A stretch of 64,000 nt of DNA. Origin: an uncultured Bacteroidales bacterium. GTDB taxonomy: Bacteria; Bacteroidota; Bacteroidia; Bacteroidales; FEN-979. The translations under genes and the position numbers were made by a program. The notes beneath the pieces are model-generated. The model searched no databases. It had not been told where the DNA came from and saw only the letters and a program-made list of their open reading frames with translations. The stretch's first letter is position 1. The number at the start of each line of letters is the position of its first letter. Of the stretch, positions 41,309 through 52,447 are shown piece by piece. The stretch covers positions 1 to 64,000 of the forward strand of contig CAIRDP010000010.1 in the NCBI GenBank assembly GCA_903877385.1. Direction: 5' to 3'.

Positions 41309-43951
41309 TTACCTGAGAATAGTAAGACTTCCCTGCAAGGTCCTTTCCTGCAAGCCTGCAAGGGTGATCTCATAAATATCGCAGACAACGAAGTAAGTGC
41401 CATCGGAACAGGCCGATTTTGAATTCATATCATTGCCGTCCCAGTTTATTGCAGGATCGGAGGTTTTAAACACCAGCCTTCCCCAGCGGTCAAAGATTCT
41501 AAGATCGACATGATCCACCGAGGAATTGGTGATGGGCACGAAGAAATCGTTAATGCCATCACCGTTGGGCGAGAAAAAATTCGGGAGGGTGTAAACAGGG
41601 CAGGCAGTATAATCAACACAAAGCGTGTTGCTGTAATCGCTGCGGTTCCCTGCCGAGTCAACTGCAATAATGCTGTAGCAGCCAACTACTGAATTCGGTT
41701 GTTTGTGAACATACACTGTGTCGAACGGATTCATTATGGAATCAATAAGAGCCGGTTTGGAGCCTGTTGAAGGGCTGAAATAAATATAATACCTGGCAAT
41801 ATCGGTTCCGCAGGTATCACCAGGGTTTTTCCAGTGAAGGTAATTTGTAAACTCCTTGCAAATGACCGAATCGCCGAGTACCTGGGGGCAAGGGGGCACG
41901 TTGTCGACAGGGATTCCTCCCTTTTTCTGGGAAAAATTAATAATGGGGTCAATAAAGCCTCCCGAGGAATAACTGCCCCGGCTTTTTATCTTATAGTAAT
42001 AGGCTTTCCCGTTCACAAGCTTGGGGTCGATATAGGTTGGCTGAACCGAAAACCCCACAGAATCATAAATGCCGTCAAAGGCATCACTCCTGAAGATTGT
42101 AAAAATATGGTTGTTCCAGGGTACATCGTTGGTCCAGTAAAGCCTCATTTTTTTATCGGAAGGGGAGAGGGTCAGGTACATGGAGGAAGCCGGTTGGGAA
42201 GAGCCGATAAAGAAATAATTGCCCGGGGTAAGGTTGTAAATATCGATCCTGTACCTGAAAGAATAGTCAAGGGTGTTCAGCAACGTGTCGGGCCGTATCG
42301 TATCGTTCAGGTTGAAAAGGGAATCGATGAGGGTGTATTGTGAAGGCTGGTCGGATCTTGAACGGTTGACCATGTATTTATAGGGGCCGGGGGCCTGCAC
42401 GGTATCCAGCTGGGTTGGTTTTGACCAGGCCAGGTATAGGGATCCGAGTGTAAGGTTGGTAGTCTTGATGCTTACATTGGTGATTATAGGGACATCCTTT
42501 TTCAATTCGGCACAGGCTTCGTTTGAAGCATAACTTTCGGCTCCATCATGGAAAAAAGCGGTGACCAGGTAACAGTATTTAAGCCCGCGGTTCAACCCTG
42601 CCCCGTTATTGTCGTCAAGATAGGAGGTGGCGGTAATATTGTTCACGGTGGCGATCTTTGAATAACCCAGGTAGGCAGGTACCCCGGTTTGGCAGTAAGC
42701 CGGGACGTACCCGGTAGAATCCGATTTGCGGTATATGTAAAATCCCGTGGCATTGGTACAGGTGTAAGGGTTCCAGCTGAGGTTTATTGTATTTGCAACA
42801 GGAGATGTTGCCAGATTCTGGGGCCGGGGGCCGATCACCAGGATTTTCATTGACCTGATATCGACAAGCCTTACAGGTGTTCCGTTGTCCTGGGCTTTAA
42901 AAAATACCTCGTAAGGATTTCTTTTAACGTGCTCGCAAACCGTAGGCCAGTGAAAAATACTTGTTACATGCCCTTGCCCCTGGGCTGTGTCCGGTTCCAT
43001 ATAGGCGGGGCTGGGCGTGAGAATGAAAGGACCGCCCAATGCCGTTAAGGTGACCATATCAGTGGTGTCAGGATCATGGGCGCTGACCGGAAATCTCATG
43101 ATATGGCCTGCTTCCACGCAGGTATCGCTTAAAGAATCGATAACAGGCGGCCGGTTATTACAGGCTACCACATTGATCTGCATATCCCTTTCAACACAAC
43201 CTATCCTGAGCCCGTTCCTCCATTCCACTATCAGGATGGCAATATTATACTCACCCTGCTGAGGAGGGCTTATCCAGGAGAAATCACCGGTTACCGGGTT
43301 GATGTGGCAGGAGTTGACAGGGGGGGGCAGGGTATAACCCGGAATGGGCATGCCTTGTATGCCAAGACATGTCACCAGCTTGTACGAAAGGCTGTCCCCA
43401 TCAGGGTCGTAAGCCCCCGGATTATGATAGAAAGGTTCATTCACACAGGCGTTATCCACAGGCGGGACCAGCAGGATCGGTGAGTTGTCATAAGTAATGT
43501 ACGGGCTGATCGTAAGTTCGGAATAAATATACATGGGGATGTTCACCGAATTGGGAATATTCATAATCCCCAGGTTCCTGTTCGGATCTTCACAGGAAAT
43601 TACATAAGGTGAAGAAGAGGGACCCGGAAAAGTATGCTGACCCACATATTTATTATAGCGAATGGTATCGGGAAGAAAGATGGATTGCACCCTGGGGATA
43701 AGGTCGGAAGTGCCGTCACCCCAGTTAATTGTAAGGTAGTTCCTGGCATTGTTTACCGGGCTTAATGTGTTGGTATAAGAGGTAAGGGTAATCTCATAGG
43801 TAAGCCCGCTGAGATGCCTGAAAGTTATTTCAGCCGCACGCTGATGTGTGGCAAAGACGTATGCAGGAAGAGTGAGCAAGGCCAGTAAGAACAATCTACG
43901 GCATATGTGGGTGAGACTTCGCTGCATGAGTTGAATTGAATGCGATTTCAA
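41309..43951 (-). CDS. Large T9SS type B cell-surface protein
   Basis: This 880-residue secreted protein has a signal peptide at RRLFLLALLTLPAYVFATH and several beta-sandwich domains (PKD/fibronectin-like, e.g. ISCEDPNRNLGIMNIPNSVN and VSIKTTNLTLGSLYLAWSKP). The C-terminus (LPNFFSPNGDGINDFFVPIT, then VDLRIFDRWGRLVFK, and WDGNDMNSKSACSDGTYFV) is a gliding-motility-type CHU_C sorting domain used by type IX secretion type B cargo. An in-frame Met eight codons later (43927) is an equally good start. It is probably an adhesin or surface matrix protein; the ligand is unknown. Confidence 0.88.
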   Translation of the reverse strand: MKSHSIQLMQRSLTHICRRLFLLALLTLPAYVFATHQRAAEITFRHLSGLTYEITLTSYTNTLSPVNNARNYLTINWGDGTSDLIPRVQSIFLPDTIRYNKYVGQHTFPGPSSSPYVISCEDPNRNLGIMNIPNSVNIPMYIYSELTISPYITYDNSPILLVPPVDNACVNEPFYHNPGAYDPDGDSLSYKLVTCLGIQGMPIPGYTLPPPVNSCHINPVTGDFSWISPPQQGEYNIAILIVEWRNGLRIGCVERDMQINVVACNNRPPVIDSLSDTCVEAGHIMRFPVSAHDPDTTDMVTLTALGGPFILTPSPAYMEPDTAQGQGHVTSIFHWPTVCEHVKRNPYEVFFKAQDNGTPVRLVDIRSMKILVIGPRPQNLATSPVANTINLSWNPYTCTNATGFYIYRKSDSTGYVPAYCQTGVPAYLGYSKIATVNNITATSYLDDNNGAGLNRGLKYCYLVTAFFHDGAESYASNEACAELKKDVPIITNVSIKTTNLTLGSLYLAWSKPTQLDTVQAPGPYKYMVNRSRSDQPSQYTLIDSLFNLNDTIRPDTLLNTLDYSFRYRIDIYNLTPGNYFFIGSSQPASSMYLTLSPSDKKMRLYWTNDVPWNNHIFTIFRSDAFDGIYDSVGFSVQPTYIDPKLVNGKAYYYKIKSRGSYSSGGFIDPIINFSQKKGGIPVDNVPPCPQVLGDSVICKEFTNYLHWKNPGDTCGTDIARYYIYFSPSTGSKPALIDSIMNPFDTVYVHKQPNSVVGCYSIIAVDSAGNRSDYSNTLCVDYTACPVYTLPNFFSPNGDGINDFFVPITNSSVDHVDLRIFDRWGRLVFKTSDPAINWDGNDMNSKSACSDGTYFVVCDIYEITLAGLQERTLQGSLTILR

Positions 43952-44023
43952 AAGTAATGATTTTACTGCAAAGGCTCTTTTTTTCGGGCTAAATCTTATT
44001 CAGTATCATTCTGGATTTTAACT

Positions 44024-44031
44024 TATTTTTG
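44024..44031 (+). promoter_or_regulatory. Possible relA/spoT promoter box
   Basis: TATTTTTG fits TAnnTTTG and lies eight bases before the first ATG at 44040. A second ATG at 44055 would leave a longer leader. No strong upstream TTTG box is present. Confidence 0.35.
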
Positions 44032-44039
44032 CAGAACTA

Positions 44040-46289
44040 ATGACTGCACTGCATATGATGGCTACAGCTGTATTGGAATCGGAGAACCAGGAAATATTGA
44101 AACGTTACAGAAACCTGCTCAGGTTATGGAAACCAAGAAACCCTGATGACCGGAAGATTGTAAGGAAGGCTTTCAGGCTGGCCCTGGAGGCCCATCGCGA
44201 TATGCGCAGAAAAAGCGGGGAGCCCTATATTTTTCATCCCCTTGGCGTTGCCACCATCTGCGTGGAAGAGATAGGTCTTGGGGCGACTTCCATTGTGTGC
44301 GCTCTTTTACATGATGTAGTGGAGGATACAGAATACACTCTTGAGGATATCAGGGGATTGTTCGGCGAAAAGGTTGCTTCGATCATCGACGCACTTACCA
44401 AGATCAAGGATATTTTCGACCGCAGCACCACCTCGATACATGCCGAAAATTTCAAGAGGCTGCTGCTTACACTTTCGGATGATGTAAGAGTGATCCTCAT
44501 CAAACTTGCCGACCGTTTGCATAACATGAGAACCCTTGACGCGCTTCCGGTTGAGAAACAGCTTAAAATATCATCTGAAACCATTATACTTTATTCTCCT
44601 CTTGCACATCGTCTGGGGCTTCATGCAATTAAAAGCGAACTTGAAGACCTTGCCCTGAAGTATACCGAGCCCGATGTTTATGAATCCCTCGTGGGCAAAC
44701 TAAGGTCTTCGGCCCGGGAACGCAGCAGGTTCGTAAGCAAATTCATACATCCTATAAGGAAAGATCTTATCCAGCAAGGGTTCCGGTTTTCAATTAAGGC
44801 AAGGGAGAAATCAGTTGCTGCAATCTGGCAGAAGATGAAGAAAAAAGAGGTCCCCTTCGAGGAGATCTATGATATTTTTGCCATCCGTATTGTTATTGAC
44901 ACTCCGATTGAAAGCGAAAAATCGGATGCCTGGAAAGTCTATTCAATAGTCACAGACCATTATTTGCCGAACATGGACCGACTGCGTGACTGGATCTCCA
45001 TTCCCAAAGCGAATGGATATGAAGCCCTGCATACTACAGTCATGGGGCATACAGGTCACTGGGTCGAGATCCAGATCAGGACGAAAAGAATGGACGAGGT
45101 TGCCGAAAGGGGGTATGCTGCCCACTGGAAGTACAAGGAGTCGTTCAACATCAGTAGCAAGCTTGATAACTGGCTCGACCGGATAAAAGAAATGATCGAG
45201 TCACCCGATGCCGATGCAATTTCATTTATCGACGATGTCAAGGGATTCTTTTTCCTGGACGAAATTTCGGTTTTCACCCCTTCGGGTGAAATGAGGATAC
45301 TTCCTGCCAGTTCTACCGTACTGGATTTTGCCTATGCCATACATTCGGAACTCGGTAACACCTGTATTGGCGCCAAGGTTGATAAAAAGCTGGTCCCGAT
45401 AAACCATCCTTTGAAAAATGGGCAGCAGGTTGAAGTGATCACTTCGAGCAAGCAGACCCCCCGTGAGGAATGGCTTACCTATGTTGTTACAACGCGTGCC
45501 AAAACAAACATCAAACAGGCGGTTAAGGACGAGAAAAAAGTATTCAGCAAGCAGGGAAGGGAAAAGCTCGAGAAATGGTTCAGGCAATTCAGCGTGGATT
45601 TTAGGCCTGAACAGATAAAACAGTTTCAGACCGTGAATAATTTCCCCACGCTGGTCGACCTGTACTATTCGGCGGCTACGGACAAGATCGGCATCAAGGA
45701 TGTGAAGATTTTTGCAGCTTCCAATTACAGGAACGGATGGATCAACTATGTGTCGAGGACTTCAAAAAGGAATAAGGATATCCTGCCTCCTGATACAGAC
45801 GCCAAGGTCGAAATTCGTTCTGACTCTAAAACCAATACCCTGGAAGAGGATGTGCAGGGTGATGTTACCAGCTACGGCTACCAGATTTCAACATGCTGCA
45901 ACCCTATCCCGGGTGATGAAGTGATAGGATTGATCACATCAGAAAAGGACCCGATGATGATCCATCGGACCATATGCACCCAGGCAATGGAAATGATCTC
46001 GCAATACGGCACCCGTTTTGTAAAACTCAACTGGAGCAATAACGAATTCATTTCATTCCTTACCTGCATCAGGATACACGGGATCGATAAGAAAGGCCTT
46101 ATCAATGAGATAACCTGGATCATTTCAAATGAACTTAACCTGAACATACAGGCCTTTAACATTCAGGCCGAAAACGGGGTAACCGAAGGACAGATCAGGC
46201 TTTTTGTGAGGGATGCCAATACCCTCAATAATGTATTGGAGAAATTAAAGGATATTGAAGGAGTAACTTCTGTAAGGAGGGTGGATTAA
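44040..46289 (+). CDS. relA/spoT: Bifunctional (p)ppGpp synthetase/hydrolase
   Basis: This 749-residue stringent-response enzyme has an N-terminal HD hydrolase (H66, H91, D92, E95, D96 in LLHDVVEDTEYT) that looks active. The synthetase domain has YDIFAIRIVI and RLRDWISIPKANGYEALHTT. The TGS domain begins at ISVFTPSGEMRILPASST, and an ACT domain with LTCIRIHGIDKKGLINEITW lies at the C-terminus. Both catalytic halves appear intact, so it is a SpoT-like bifunctional form. It precedes fur and purA on the same strand. Confidence 0.95.
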   Translation: MTALHMMATAVLESENQEILKRYRNLLRLWKPRNPDDRKIVRKAFRLALEAHRDMRRKSGEPYIFHPLGVATICVEEIGLGATSIVCALLHDVVEDTEYTLEDIRGLFGEKVASIIDALTKIKDIFDRSTTSIHAENFKRLLLTLSDDVRVILIKLADRLHNMRTLDALPVEKQLKISSETIILYSPLAHRLGLHAIKSELEDLALKYTEPDVYESLVGKLRSSARERSRFVSKFIHPIRKDLIQQGFRFSIKAREKSVAAIWQKMKKKEVPFEEIYDIFAIRIVIDTPIESEKSDAWKVYSIVTDHYLPNMDRLRDWISIPKANGYEALHTTVMGHTGHWVEIQIRTKRMDEVAERGYAAHWKYKESFNISSKLDNWLDRIKEMIESPDADAISFIDDVKGFFFLDEISVFTPSGEMRILPASSTVLDFAYAIHSELGNTCIGAKVDKKLVPINHPLKNGQQVEVITSSKQTPREEWLTYVVTTRAKTNIKQAVKDEKKVFSKQGREKLEKWFRQFSVDFRPEQIKQFQTVNNFPTLVDLYYSAATDKIGIKDVKIFAASNYRNGWINYVSRTSKRNKDILPPDTDAKVEIRSDSKTNTLEEDVQGDVTSYGYQISTCCNPIPGDEVIGLITSEKDPMMIHRTICTQAMEMISQYGTRFVKLNWSNNEFISFLTCIRIHGIDKKGLINEITWIISNELNLNIQAFNIQAENGVTEGQIRLFVRDANTLNNVLEKLKDIEGVTSVRRVD

Positions 46290-46303
46290 TTTTTTAATTT
46301 TTA

Positions 46304-46336
46304 TTTGTTCTAAATAATTTTAATTATATACCTTTA
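46304..46336 (+). promoter_or_regulatory. Possible fur promoter
   Basis: TTTG at 46304-46307 and TACCTTTA at 46329-46336 are 21 bases apart, close to the Bacteroidota consensus. The fur ATG is 16 bases further. Confidence 0.45.
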
Positions 46337-46352
46337 CTCAAAATTTCCAAGA

Positions 46353-46802
46353 ATGAAGAAGCCATCCGAAGATACTTTTGAAAATGTTCGTAAGCTTTTT
46401 ACGGAATATCTTGAAAAACATGGCCACCGGAAGACACCCGAGAGGTATACAATCCTAAAGGAGATCTATGCTACCGACGGGCATTTTGACATAGAAACCC
46501 TGTATATCCGGATGAAGAACCACAAATACAGGGTAAGCCGCGCCACTTTGTATAATACCATTGAATTGCTGCTGGATTGCGGTTTGGTGACCAGGCACCA
46601 GTTTGGTACAAATTACGCGCAATTTGAAAAGTCCAACCTTTTCAAACAGCATGATCATTTCATTTTTAACGACAGCGGTGAAGTAATTGAATTCTACGAC
46701 CCCCGTGTTGAAGAGATCAGGGAACATGTTGAAAAGCTTTTCAATGTTGAAATTAACAGTTATTCCCTTACTTTTTACGGTCAGGCCAGGTCCAAAAAAT
46801 AA
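46353..46802 (+). CDS. fur: Fur-family metal regulator
   Basis: This 149-residue metal-responsive repressor has an N-terminal winged helix with [20 protein letters not shown] and [20 protein letters not shown], then a regulatory domain with [20 protein letters not shown]. The first His cluster of the metal site is present (HDHFIF), but the usual Cys-x-x-Cys pair is replaced: FND and SGE stand where many Fur proteins have CxxC, and only one Cys remains in the protein. It may bind its metal by His/Asp/Glu alone. It lies 11 bases before purA and is probably co-transcribed. Confidence 0.88.
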   Translation: MKKPSEDTFENVRKLFTEYLEKHGHRKTPERYTILKEIYATDGHFDIETLYIRMKNHKYRVSRATLYNTIELLLDCGLVTRHQFGTNYAQFEKSNLFKQHDHFIFNDSGEVIEFYDPRVEEIREHVEKLFNVEINSYSLTFYGQARSKK

Positions 46803-46813
46803 ACTCATTTCAG

Positions 46814-48103
46814 ATGAAGGTTGATGTAATCCTGGGACTCCAGTGGGGGGACGAAGGAAAAGGAAAGATTGTGGATGTGTTTTCTCCACGATACGATGTC
46901 GTTGCACGTTTCCAGGGCGGACCGAATGCGGGGCACACCATTGAGTTCGACGGAAAGAAATTCGTACTGCATACGATCCCCTCGGGTATTTTTCACAGGT
47001 ATTCGATGAATGTTATAGGTAACGGGGTTATCATCGACCCGGTTATCATGTTCAGGGAGATAGACAAGCTGAGGGAAGCAGGAATGAAACCCGAAGAAAA
47101 CCTGCTGATTGCAAACCGAGCCCATCTTATCCTGCCTACACACCGGATTCTTGATGCAGCCTATGAAAGCGCCAAGAAAGAGGCTAAGATAGGATCCACC
47201 CTCAAGGGGATAGGTCCCACATATACCGATAAATATGCCAGAAACGGGATCAGGGTCGGGAATATTTGCTATCCCGGTTTCAGGAAAATGTATGATGGCC
47301 TTAAGGAATTACATATGAAGACGGTAAATTCCTATGGCTTTGACCTGGCCACTTTCACCCTCGACGGTATCCCATATAACGAATACGAAGCAATGTGGTT
47401 CGAAGCTATCGAAAAGATGAAGGACCTCAAGGTTGTCGATGCAGAAGTGTTCATTAATAAAAGCCTGGCCGAAGGCCGTTCGGTGCTGGCGGAAGGCGCA
47501 CAAGGCACTATGCTGGATGTGGATTTCGGATCCTATCCTTTTGTTACTTCTTCAAGTACTGTTGCCGCCGGGGTTTGCACCGGGCTTGGGGTTTCACCCC
47601 ATAATATCGGGAAAGTCTTCGGCGTATTCAAAGCATACTGCACCCGGGTCGGAAGCGGTCCTTTCCCTACGGAACTGCACAATGAGACGGGGAATAAACT
47701 CAGGGAAGGCGGTCGGGAATTCGGTTCTACTACCGGAAGGCCCAGGCGCTGTGGCTGGCTTGACCTCCCTGCCCTCAGGTATGCCATAATGCTTAACGGG
47801 GTCGACAGTCTCATTATGATGAAGGCTGATGTGCTTAATCCTTTTGAAAAAATTAGTGTATGCACCTCCTATAAGGAATCAGGAAAGCTGCTTGGCTCAT
47901 ATCCGTTCGAACTTTCTTTGGAAGGGTTGGAGCCCCAGTATACCGAGATGGAAGGCTGGAACACTGCACTCGGCTCAAATACATCCATGGAAAGCCTTCC
48001 GGCTCCTCTCAAGGACTATATAAAATTCATTGAAAAATTTGTAGAGCTGCCGGTGGATACCCTATCCTTTGGCCCCGACCGGCTTCAGACCCTTCAGACC
48101 TGA
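46814..48103 (+). CDS. purA: Adenylosuccinate synthase
   Basis: This 429-residue purine biosynthesis enzyme converts IMP, aspartate and GTP to adenylosuccinate. Motifs: GLQWGDEGKGKIVDVF (GTP/IMP loop), GGPNAGHTIEFDGK, GIGPTYTDKYARNG, EGAQGTMLDVDFGSYPFVTS and TTGRPRRCGWLDLPALR. The length is normal and all motifs are complete. It starts 11 bases after fur and ends two bases before the convergent infB gene. Confidence 0.97.
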   Translation: MKVDVILGLQWGDEGKGKIVDVFSPRYDVVARFQGGPNAGHTIEFDGKKFVLHTIPSGIFHRYSMNVIGNGVIIDPVIMFREIDKLREAGMKPEENLLIANRAHLILPTHRILDAAYESAKKEAKIGSTLKGIGPTYTDKYARNGIRVGNICYPGFRKMYDGLKELHMKTVNSYGFDLATFTLDGIPYNEYEAMWFEAIEKMKDLKVVDAEVFINKSLAEGRSVLAEGAQGTMLDVDFGSYPFVTSSSTVAAGVCTGLGVSPHNIGKVFGVFKAYCTRVGSGPFPTELHNETGNKLREGGREFGSTTGRPRRCGWLDLPALRYAIMLNGVDSLIMMKADVLNPFEKISVCTSYKESGKLLGSYPFELSLEGLEPQYTEMEGWNTALGSNTSMESLPAPLKDYIKFIEKFVELPVDTLSFGPDRLQTLQT

Positions 48104-48105
48104 TC

Positions 48106-51100
48106 TTACAGTTTTCTCTTGATCTCTATCTGTTCGTATCCTTCGATGATATCGCCGACTTTGATGTCGTTGAAATTCTCCAGGTTCAGTCCGCATTCGA
48201 AGCCCGAACTGACGTCCCTCACATCATCCTTAAACCGCTTGAGCGAACCGAGTTTCCCCGAGTGAACTACAATACCGTCACGGATAACGCGGATCGGCGT
48301 TTGGCGGGTAATCTTCCCGTCGAGCACCATGCAACCGGCAACAGTGCCAACCTTGGTGATCCTGAACACTTCCCTGATCTCGATGTTGGAGGTGATCTTT
48401 TCCTCGATCTCGGGAGCAAGCATGCCTTCAATAGCCGATTTTATCTCTTCGATAGCCTGGTAAATGATGGAATAGAGCCTTATGTCGATCTGTTCAGCTT
48501 CGGCAAGTTTGCGTGCGCTCACCGACGGGCGGACCTGGAAACCTACTATGACAGCATTTGAAGCCGATGCCAGCAATACGTCCGATTCGGTTATCTGTCC
48601 TACAGATTTGTGAATTACATTAACAGCGACTTCCTCGTTGGTGAGTTTCAGCAGGGAGTCGGAAAGGGCTTCCACGGATCCATCCACATCGCCTTTGACG
48701 ATGATGTTGAGCTCCTTGAATTCCCCGATCGCAATTCGGCGCCCGATTTCATCGAGGGTGATATGCTTCTGTGTCCTGAGCCCCTGTTCACGCTGGAGCT
48801 GCAGTCGTTTCGTCGCGATATTCTTGGTCTCTTTTTCGTCCATCATAACATTGAACCCGTCGCCTGCCTGGGGAGCCCCGTTCAGTCCGAGCATGAGCAA
48901 TGGAGCCGAAGGGCCGGCTTCGTAGACAGGCAGGTTACGTTCGTTATACATGGCTTTCACCCTGCCGTATGTAGCACCGGCAAGAACAATATCACCAACC
49001 TTCAGGGTGCCGTTCAGGACAAGCAGTTTGGCAACATAACCCCGGCCTTTATCAAGCGAGGATTCTATGACCGTTCCAATAGCCAGGCGTGAAGGATTGG
49101 CTTTCAGGTTTTGCATTTCAGCTTCGAGCAGCACCTTATCGAGCAAAATGCCAACATTCATCCCTGTCTTGGCCGAAATTTCCTGGGTCTGGTATTTCCC
49201 GCCCCATTCCTCCACCAGGATATTCATCTTCGAAAGCTCTTCGCGTATCTTCTCGGGATTCGCATTCGGCTTATCAATTTTATTTATAGCAAACACTATG
49301 GGAACCCCTGCTGCCATGGCATGGTTTATAGCTTCCTTGGTCTGGGGCATCACGGTTTCGTCGGCTGCAATTACAATAATGATAACGTCGGTGACCTTTG
49401 CTCCCCTGGCACGCATGGCCGTGAAGGCTTCGTGGCCGGGAGTGTCGAGGAAGGTAATAGCTTTCCCGTTCTCCAAAACAACCTCGTAGGCTCCGATATG
49501 CTGGGTTATACCGCCTGCTTCTCCTGCAACCACATTGGTTGAACGGATAAAGTCAAGCAGTTTGGTCTTCCCGTGGTCAACGTGGCCCATTACAGTGACA
49601 ATGGGTGCTCGCTCGCGGATGTCTTCGGGTTTATCTTCAACATTATGGCCGTCGATGGCTTCCTGCACATCAACGCTTACAAATTCAAGTTTATAACCGA
49701 ATTCGTCGGCGACAAGAGTAAGGGTTTCGGCATCAAGCCTCTGGTTGATAGAAACAAAGAGACCCAGCGACATGCAGGTTGAGATGATGTCGGTTACAGG
49801 AACATGCATCATGTTGGCAAGTTCGTTTGCAGTTACAAATTCGGTAACCTTGATAACTTTCTTGCCTTCTTCAATCCTTTCCTGTTCCTGCAAAAGCTTC
49901 TGGCTTACCTCTTCCCTTTTCTGGCGACGGTATTTCGATGCTTTGGACTTGCCGCTTGGGCCAAGCCTTGCCAGTGTTTCCTTGATCTGGCGCTCTATAT
50001 CTTCCTGGGTTACTTCTGGTTTCTGTATCTCCCTGGAGAATTTTTTATCCTTGACAAAATGAGGCTTTTCGGCAGGTTTTGCCTGTTCAACATTTTCCTC
50101 GCCACCGGTGCGTTTAATGCGTTTCCGCTTTTTCTTTTTCGATTTGATTGAATCATCCGATGAAGAAGCCACCAGGGTCTTCTTCTTTTCAAACTTTTTC
50201 GGTTCGGGTAAAATCATCGAACCAAGGATGGTAGGCCCTTCCAGCTTAATCCTCTCGGTGGGAAGAAAATTAAGGTCAACGGCTTCAACAACAGGTTCGG
50301 GTATGATTACTTCAGGCTCCTCAGGAATGATTACTTCAGGTTCGGGAAGTATTTCAACGGGTTCGGCAACAACAGGTTCTTCAGCAACAGGTTCGGGAAC
50401 TTCTTCCTTTTTGGGTTTGCCTTTTGTCTTTTTTGACGGTTTCTTTTCAAAGGATTCAAGGTCCATCTTACCCAGGATCTTCAGTTCCCCAACACCCTTT
50501 TCGGCTTTTTCTTCCTTTATCTCTTCTGCCTGTTCTTCGGCTGTTGGTTTGGATTTACGGGAAGCCTTTTTTGCTTCTGTTTCGGCTGTTTCAGGCTGGA
50601 CCGCTTCAGCCGGTTCAGGGGCTTTCTCCCCGGCAACAGCTTTTTTCGCCGGGTTCTTACTTTCCTTTTCAGCCTCTTTGGCCTCTTTTACATTTTCTTC
50701 GGGCTGTACTACAGGTTCGGCAGGCTTTGGCTCGGGCCGGGGAGTTTCTTTTACTGTTTCCTTTGCCGGAGTTTCCCTGACCTTCCTTGGCGGCTCCATC
50801 TGCCTTTTGTCATACTCCAGCGACACATTCTTTATGAAGAGGTCTTCGCGTTCCTTTTCTCTTTCCTTGGTCGCAGATTTCTTGTCTTCAATAGTAATGG
50901 TCTGATGAGAAGCAAAAGCCAGCTCTATCTTCTGGGCTTCCTCTTTCACCTGTTTTTCTGTGGCAAACTCTTTCTTCAGGAGATTATACATCTCCACTGT
51001 GAGTTTGCCATTGGGGTCACGGTCTACAGTAAACCCTTTCTTGTAAAGGTATTCCACGACGGTAGTGATACCGATATTAAATTCTCTCGCGGCTTTGCTT

Positions 51101-51129
51101 AACCTGACCGTTGCTGTGCCTTCACTCAT
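48106..51129 (-). CDS. infB: Translation initiation factor IF-2
   Basis: This 1007-residue GTPase brings initiator tRNA to the ribosome. Its N-terminal IF2_N helical domain ([20 protein letters not shown]) is followed by a long Glu/Lys/Pro/Ala-rich linker of about 350 residues, much of it low-complexity ([40 protein letters not shown]). The G domain starts near 515 with GHVDHGKT, then [16 protein letters not shown] and NKIDKP. The C-terminal barrel domains are complete. It is the last gene of the rimP-nusA-infB set on the minus strand, 19 bases after nusA. Confidence 0.97.
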   Translation of the reverse strand: MSEGTATVRLSKAAREFNIGITTVVEYLYKKGFTVDRDPNGKLTVEMYNLLKKEFATEKQVKEEAQKIELAFASHQTITIEDKKSATKEREKEREDLFIKNVSLEYDKRQMEPPRKVRETPAKETVKETPRPEPKPAEPVVQPEENVKEAKEAEKESKNPAKKAVAGEKAPEPAEAVQPETAETEAKKASRKSKPTAEEQAEEIKEEKAEKGVGELKILGKMDLESFEKKPSKKTKGKPKKEEVPEPVAEEPVVAEPVEILPEPEVIIPEEPEVIIPEPVVEAVDLNFLPTERIKLEGPTILGSMILPEPKKFEKKKTLVASSSDDSIKSKKKKRKRIKRTGGEENVEQAKPAEKPHFVKDKKFSREIQKPEVTQEDIERQIKETLARLGPSGKSKASKYRRQKREEVSQKLLQEQERIEEGKKVIKVTEFVTANELANMMHVPVTDIISTCMSLGLFVSINQRLDAETLTLVADEFGYKLEFVSVDVQEAIDGHNVEDKPEDIRERAPIVTVMGHVDHGKTKLLDFIRSTNVVAGEAGGITQHIGAYEVVLENGKAITFLDTPGHEAFTAMRARGAKVTDVIIIVIAADETVMPQTKEAINHAMAAGVPIVFAINKIDKPNANPEKIREELSKMNILVEEWGGKYQTQEISAKTGMNVGILLDKVLLEAEMQNLKANPSRLAIGTVIESSLDKGRGYVAKLLVLNGTLKVGDIVLAGATYGRVKAMYNERNLPVYEAGPSAPLLMLGLNGAPQAGDGFNVMMDEKETKNIATKRLQLQREQGLRTQKHITLDEIGRRIAIGEFKELNIIVKGDVDGSVEALSDSLLKLTNEEVAVNVIHKSVGQITESDVLLASASNAVIVGFQVRPSVSARKLAEAEQIDIRLYSIIYQAIEEIKSAIEGMLAPEIEEKITSNIEIREVFRITKVGTVAGCMVLDGKITRQTPIRVIRDGIVVHSGKLGSLKRFKDDVRDVSSGFECGLNLENFNDIKVGDIIEGYEQIEIKRKL

Positions 51130-51148
51130 GCGGCAAAATTATGAATTA

Positions 51149-52384
51149 TTATTCGAACTCAGCTTTTAATATGCGAATGACCTCATTGATCGTCTCTTCT
51201 TCGAGGTCTGTACGTTTTACAAGTTCTGATACATCAAGATCGAGAACGCTTTTAGCTGTATCACATCCAATGGTCTTGAGCTCGTCGATGATCCACTGAT
51301 CGATCTCATCAGAAAATTCCATGAGATCCACATCCTCGTTATCAACATCAGTATCGCGGTAAACATCGATCTCATAGCCTGTGAGCCTTCCGGCGAGCCG
51401 GATATTAAACCCTCCCTTACCGATCGCCAGTGAAACCTGGTCGGGTTTCATATATACATCGGCTTTTTTTTCTTCTTCATTTATGATGATGGAAGTGACC
51501 TTTGCCGGGCTCAATGCACGTTGTATGTAAAGCGACGGATTGGTCGTATAGTTGATCACGTCGATATTTTCATTTTTCAGCTCCCTCACGATGCCGTGGA
51601 TGCGCGAGCCCTTCATCCCTACGCAGGCACCAACCGGGTCGATGCGGTCATCATAGGATTCCACGGCGATTTTGGCTCTTTCACCGGGCACCCTCACGAT
51701 TTTTTTGATCTGGATAAGCCCGTCGAAGACCTCGGGAACTTCAGCTTCGAAAAGCCTTTCAAGGAAAGCTTCAGAAGTGCGCGAGAGAATGATGACAGGA
51801 TTGTTTGATTTCATTTCGACCTTCGAAACGACCGCCCTTATGGTATCGCCTTTACGGTAAAAATCGGTAGGAATCTGTTCCGATTTCGGAAGGATGATCT
51901 CTATCCCTTCGTCGTCGAGCACCAGGATCTCTTTCTTCCATACCTGGTACACTTCACCCGCGATGATCTCGCCGATCTTGTCTTTGTATTTAAGGTAAAT
52001 GTTGTTCTTTTCATATTCCTGGATCTTGGAGATCAGGTTCTGACGGATAGCAAGGATCTCGCGCCTGCCGAAATCGATCAGCTTGATTTCTTCCGAAAGT
52101 TCTTCCCCAACTTCAAAATCGGGTTCGATCTTGATAGCATCGGAATAGGGAACCTGGGTGTTTTCGTCTTCAACCATCCCGTCTTCGACAATAATGCGGT
52201 TCCTCCAGATTTCAAGGTCGCCTTTGTCGATATTCACAATGATGTCGAAATTATCGGCTGATCCGAACCTTTTGGAAAGCATATGTTTGAAAACTTCCTC
52301 GAGGATACGCATCATGGTCTCGCGGTCGATGTTTTTGAATTCTTTGAATTCCGAAAAGGTTTCGACTAAGTTTAACTGTTCCAT
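51149..52384 (-). CDS. nusA: Transcription termination/antitermination protein NusA
   Basis: This 411-residue RNA polymerase-associated protein has an N-terminal NusA domain (MRILEEVFKHMLSKRFGSAD), an S1 domain around GEIIAGEVYQVWKKEILVLD, and two KH domains with CVGMKGSRIHGIVRELKNEN and SLAIGKGGFNIRLAGRLTGY. The C-terminus is acidic (VDNEDVDLMEFSDEIDQW). No extended AR repeats are present, normal for Bacteroidota. It lies between rimP and infB. Confidence 0.97.
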   Translation of the reverse strand: MEQLNLVETFSEFKEFKNIDRETMMRILEEVFKHMLSKRFGSADNFDIIVNIDKGDLEIWRNRIIVEDGMVEDENTQVPYSDAIKIEPDFEVGEELSEEIKLIDFGRREILAIRQNLISKIQEYEKNNIYLKYKDKIGEIIAGEVYQVWKKEILVLDDEGIEIILPKSEQIPTDFYRKGDTIRAVVSKVEMKSNNPVIILSRTSEAFLERLFEAEVPEVFDGLIQIKKIVRVPGERAKIAVESYDDRIDPVGACVGMKGSRIHGIVRELKNENIDVINYTTNPSLYIQRALSPAKVTSIIINEEEKKADVYMKPDQVSLAIGKGGFNIRLAGRLTGYEIDVYRDTDVDNEDVDLMEFSDEIDQWIIDELKTIGCDTAKSVLDLDVSELVKRTDLEEETINEVIRILKAEFE

Positions 52385-52447
52385 TGGTGATATTAATTTG
52401 TATTTAAATTCTGTAATTCAATGTAGCGAGATAGCGAAATAGCGAAA

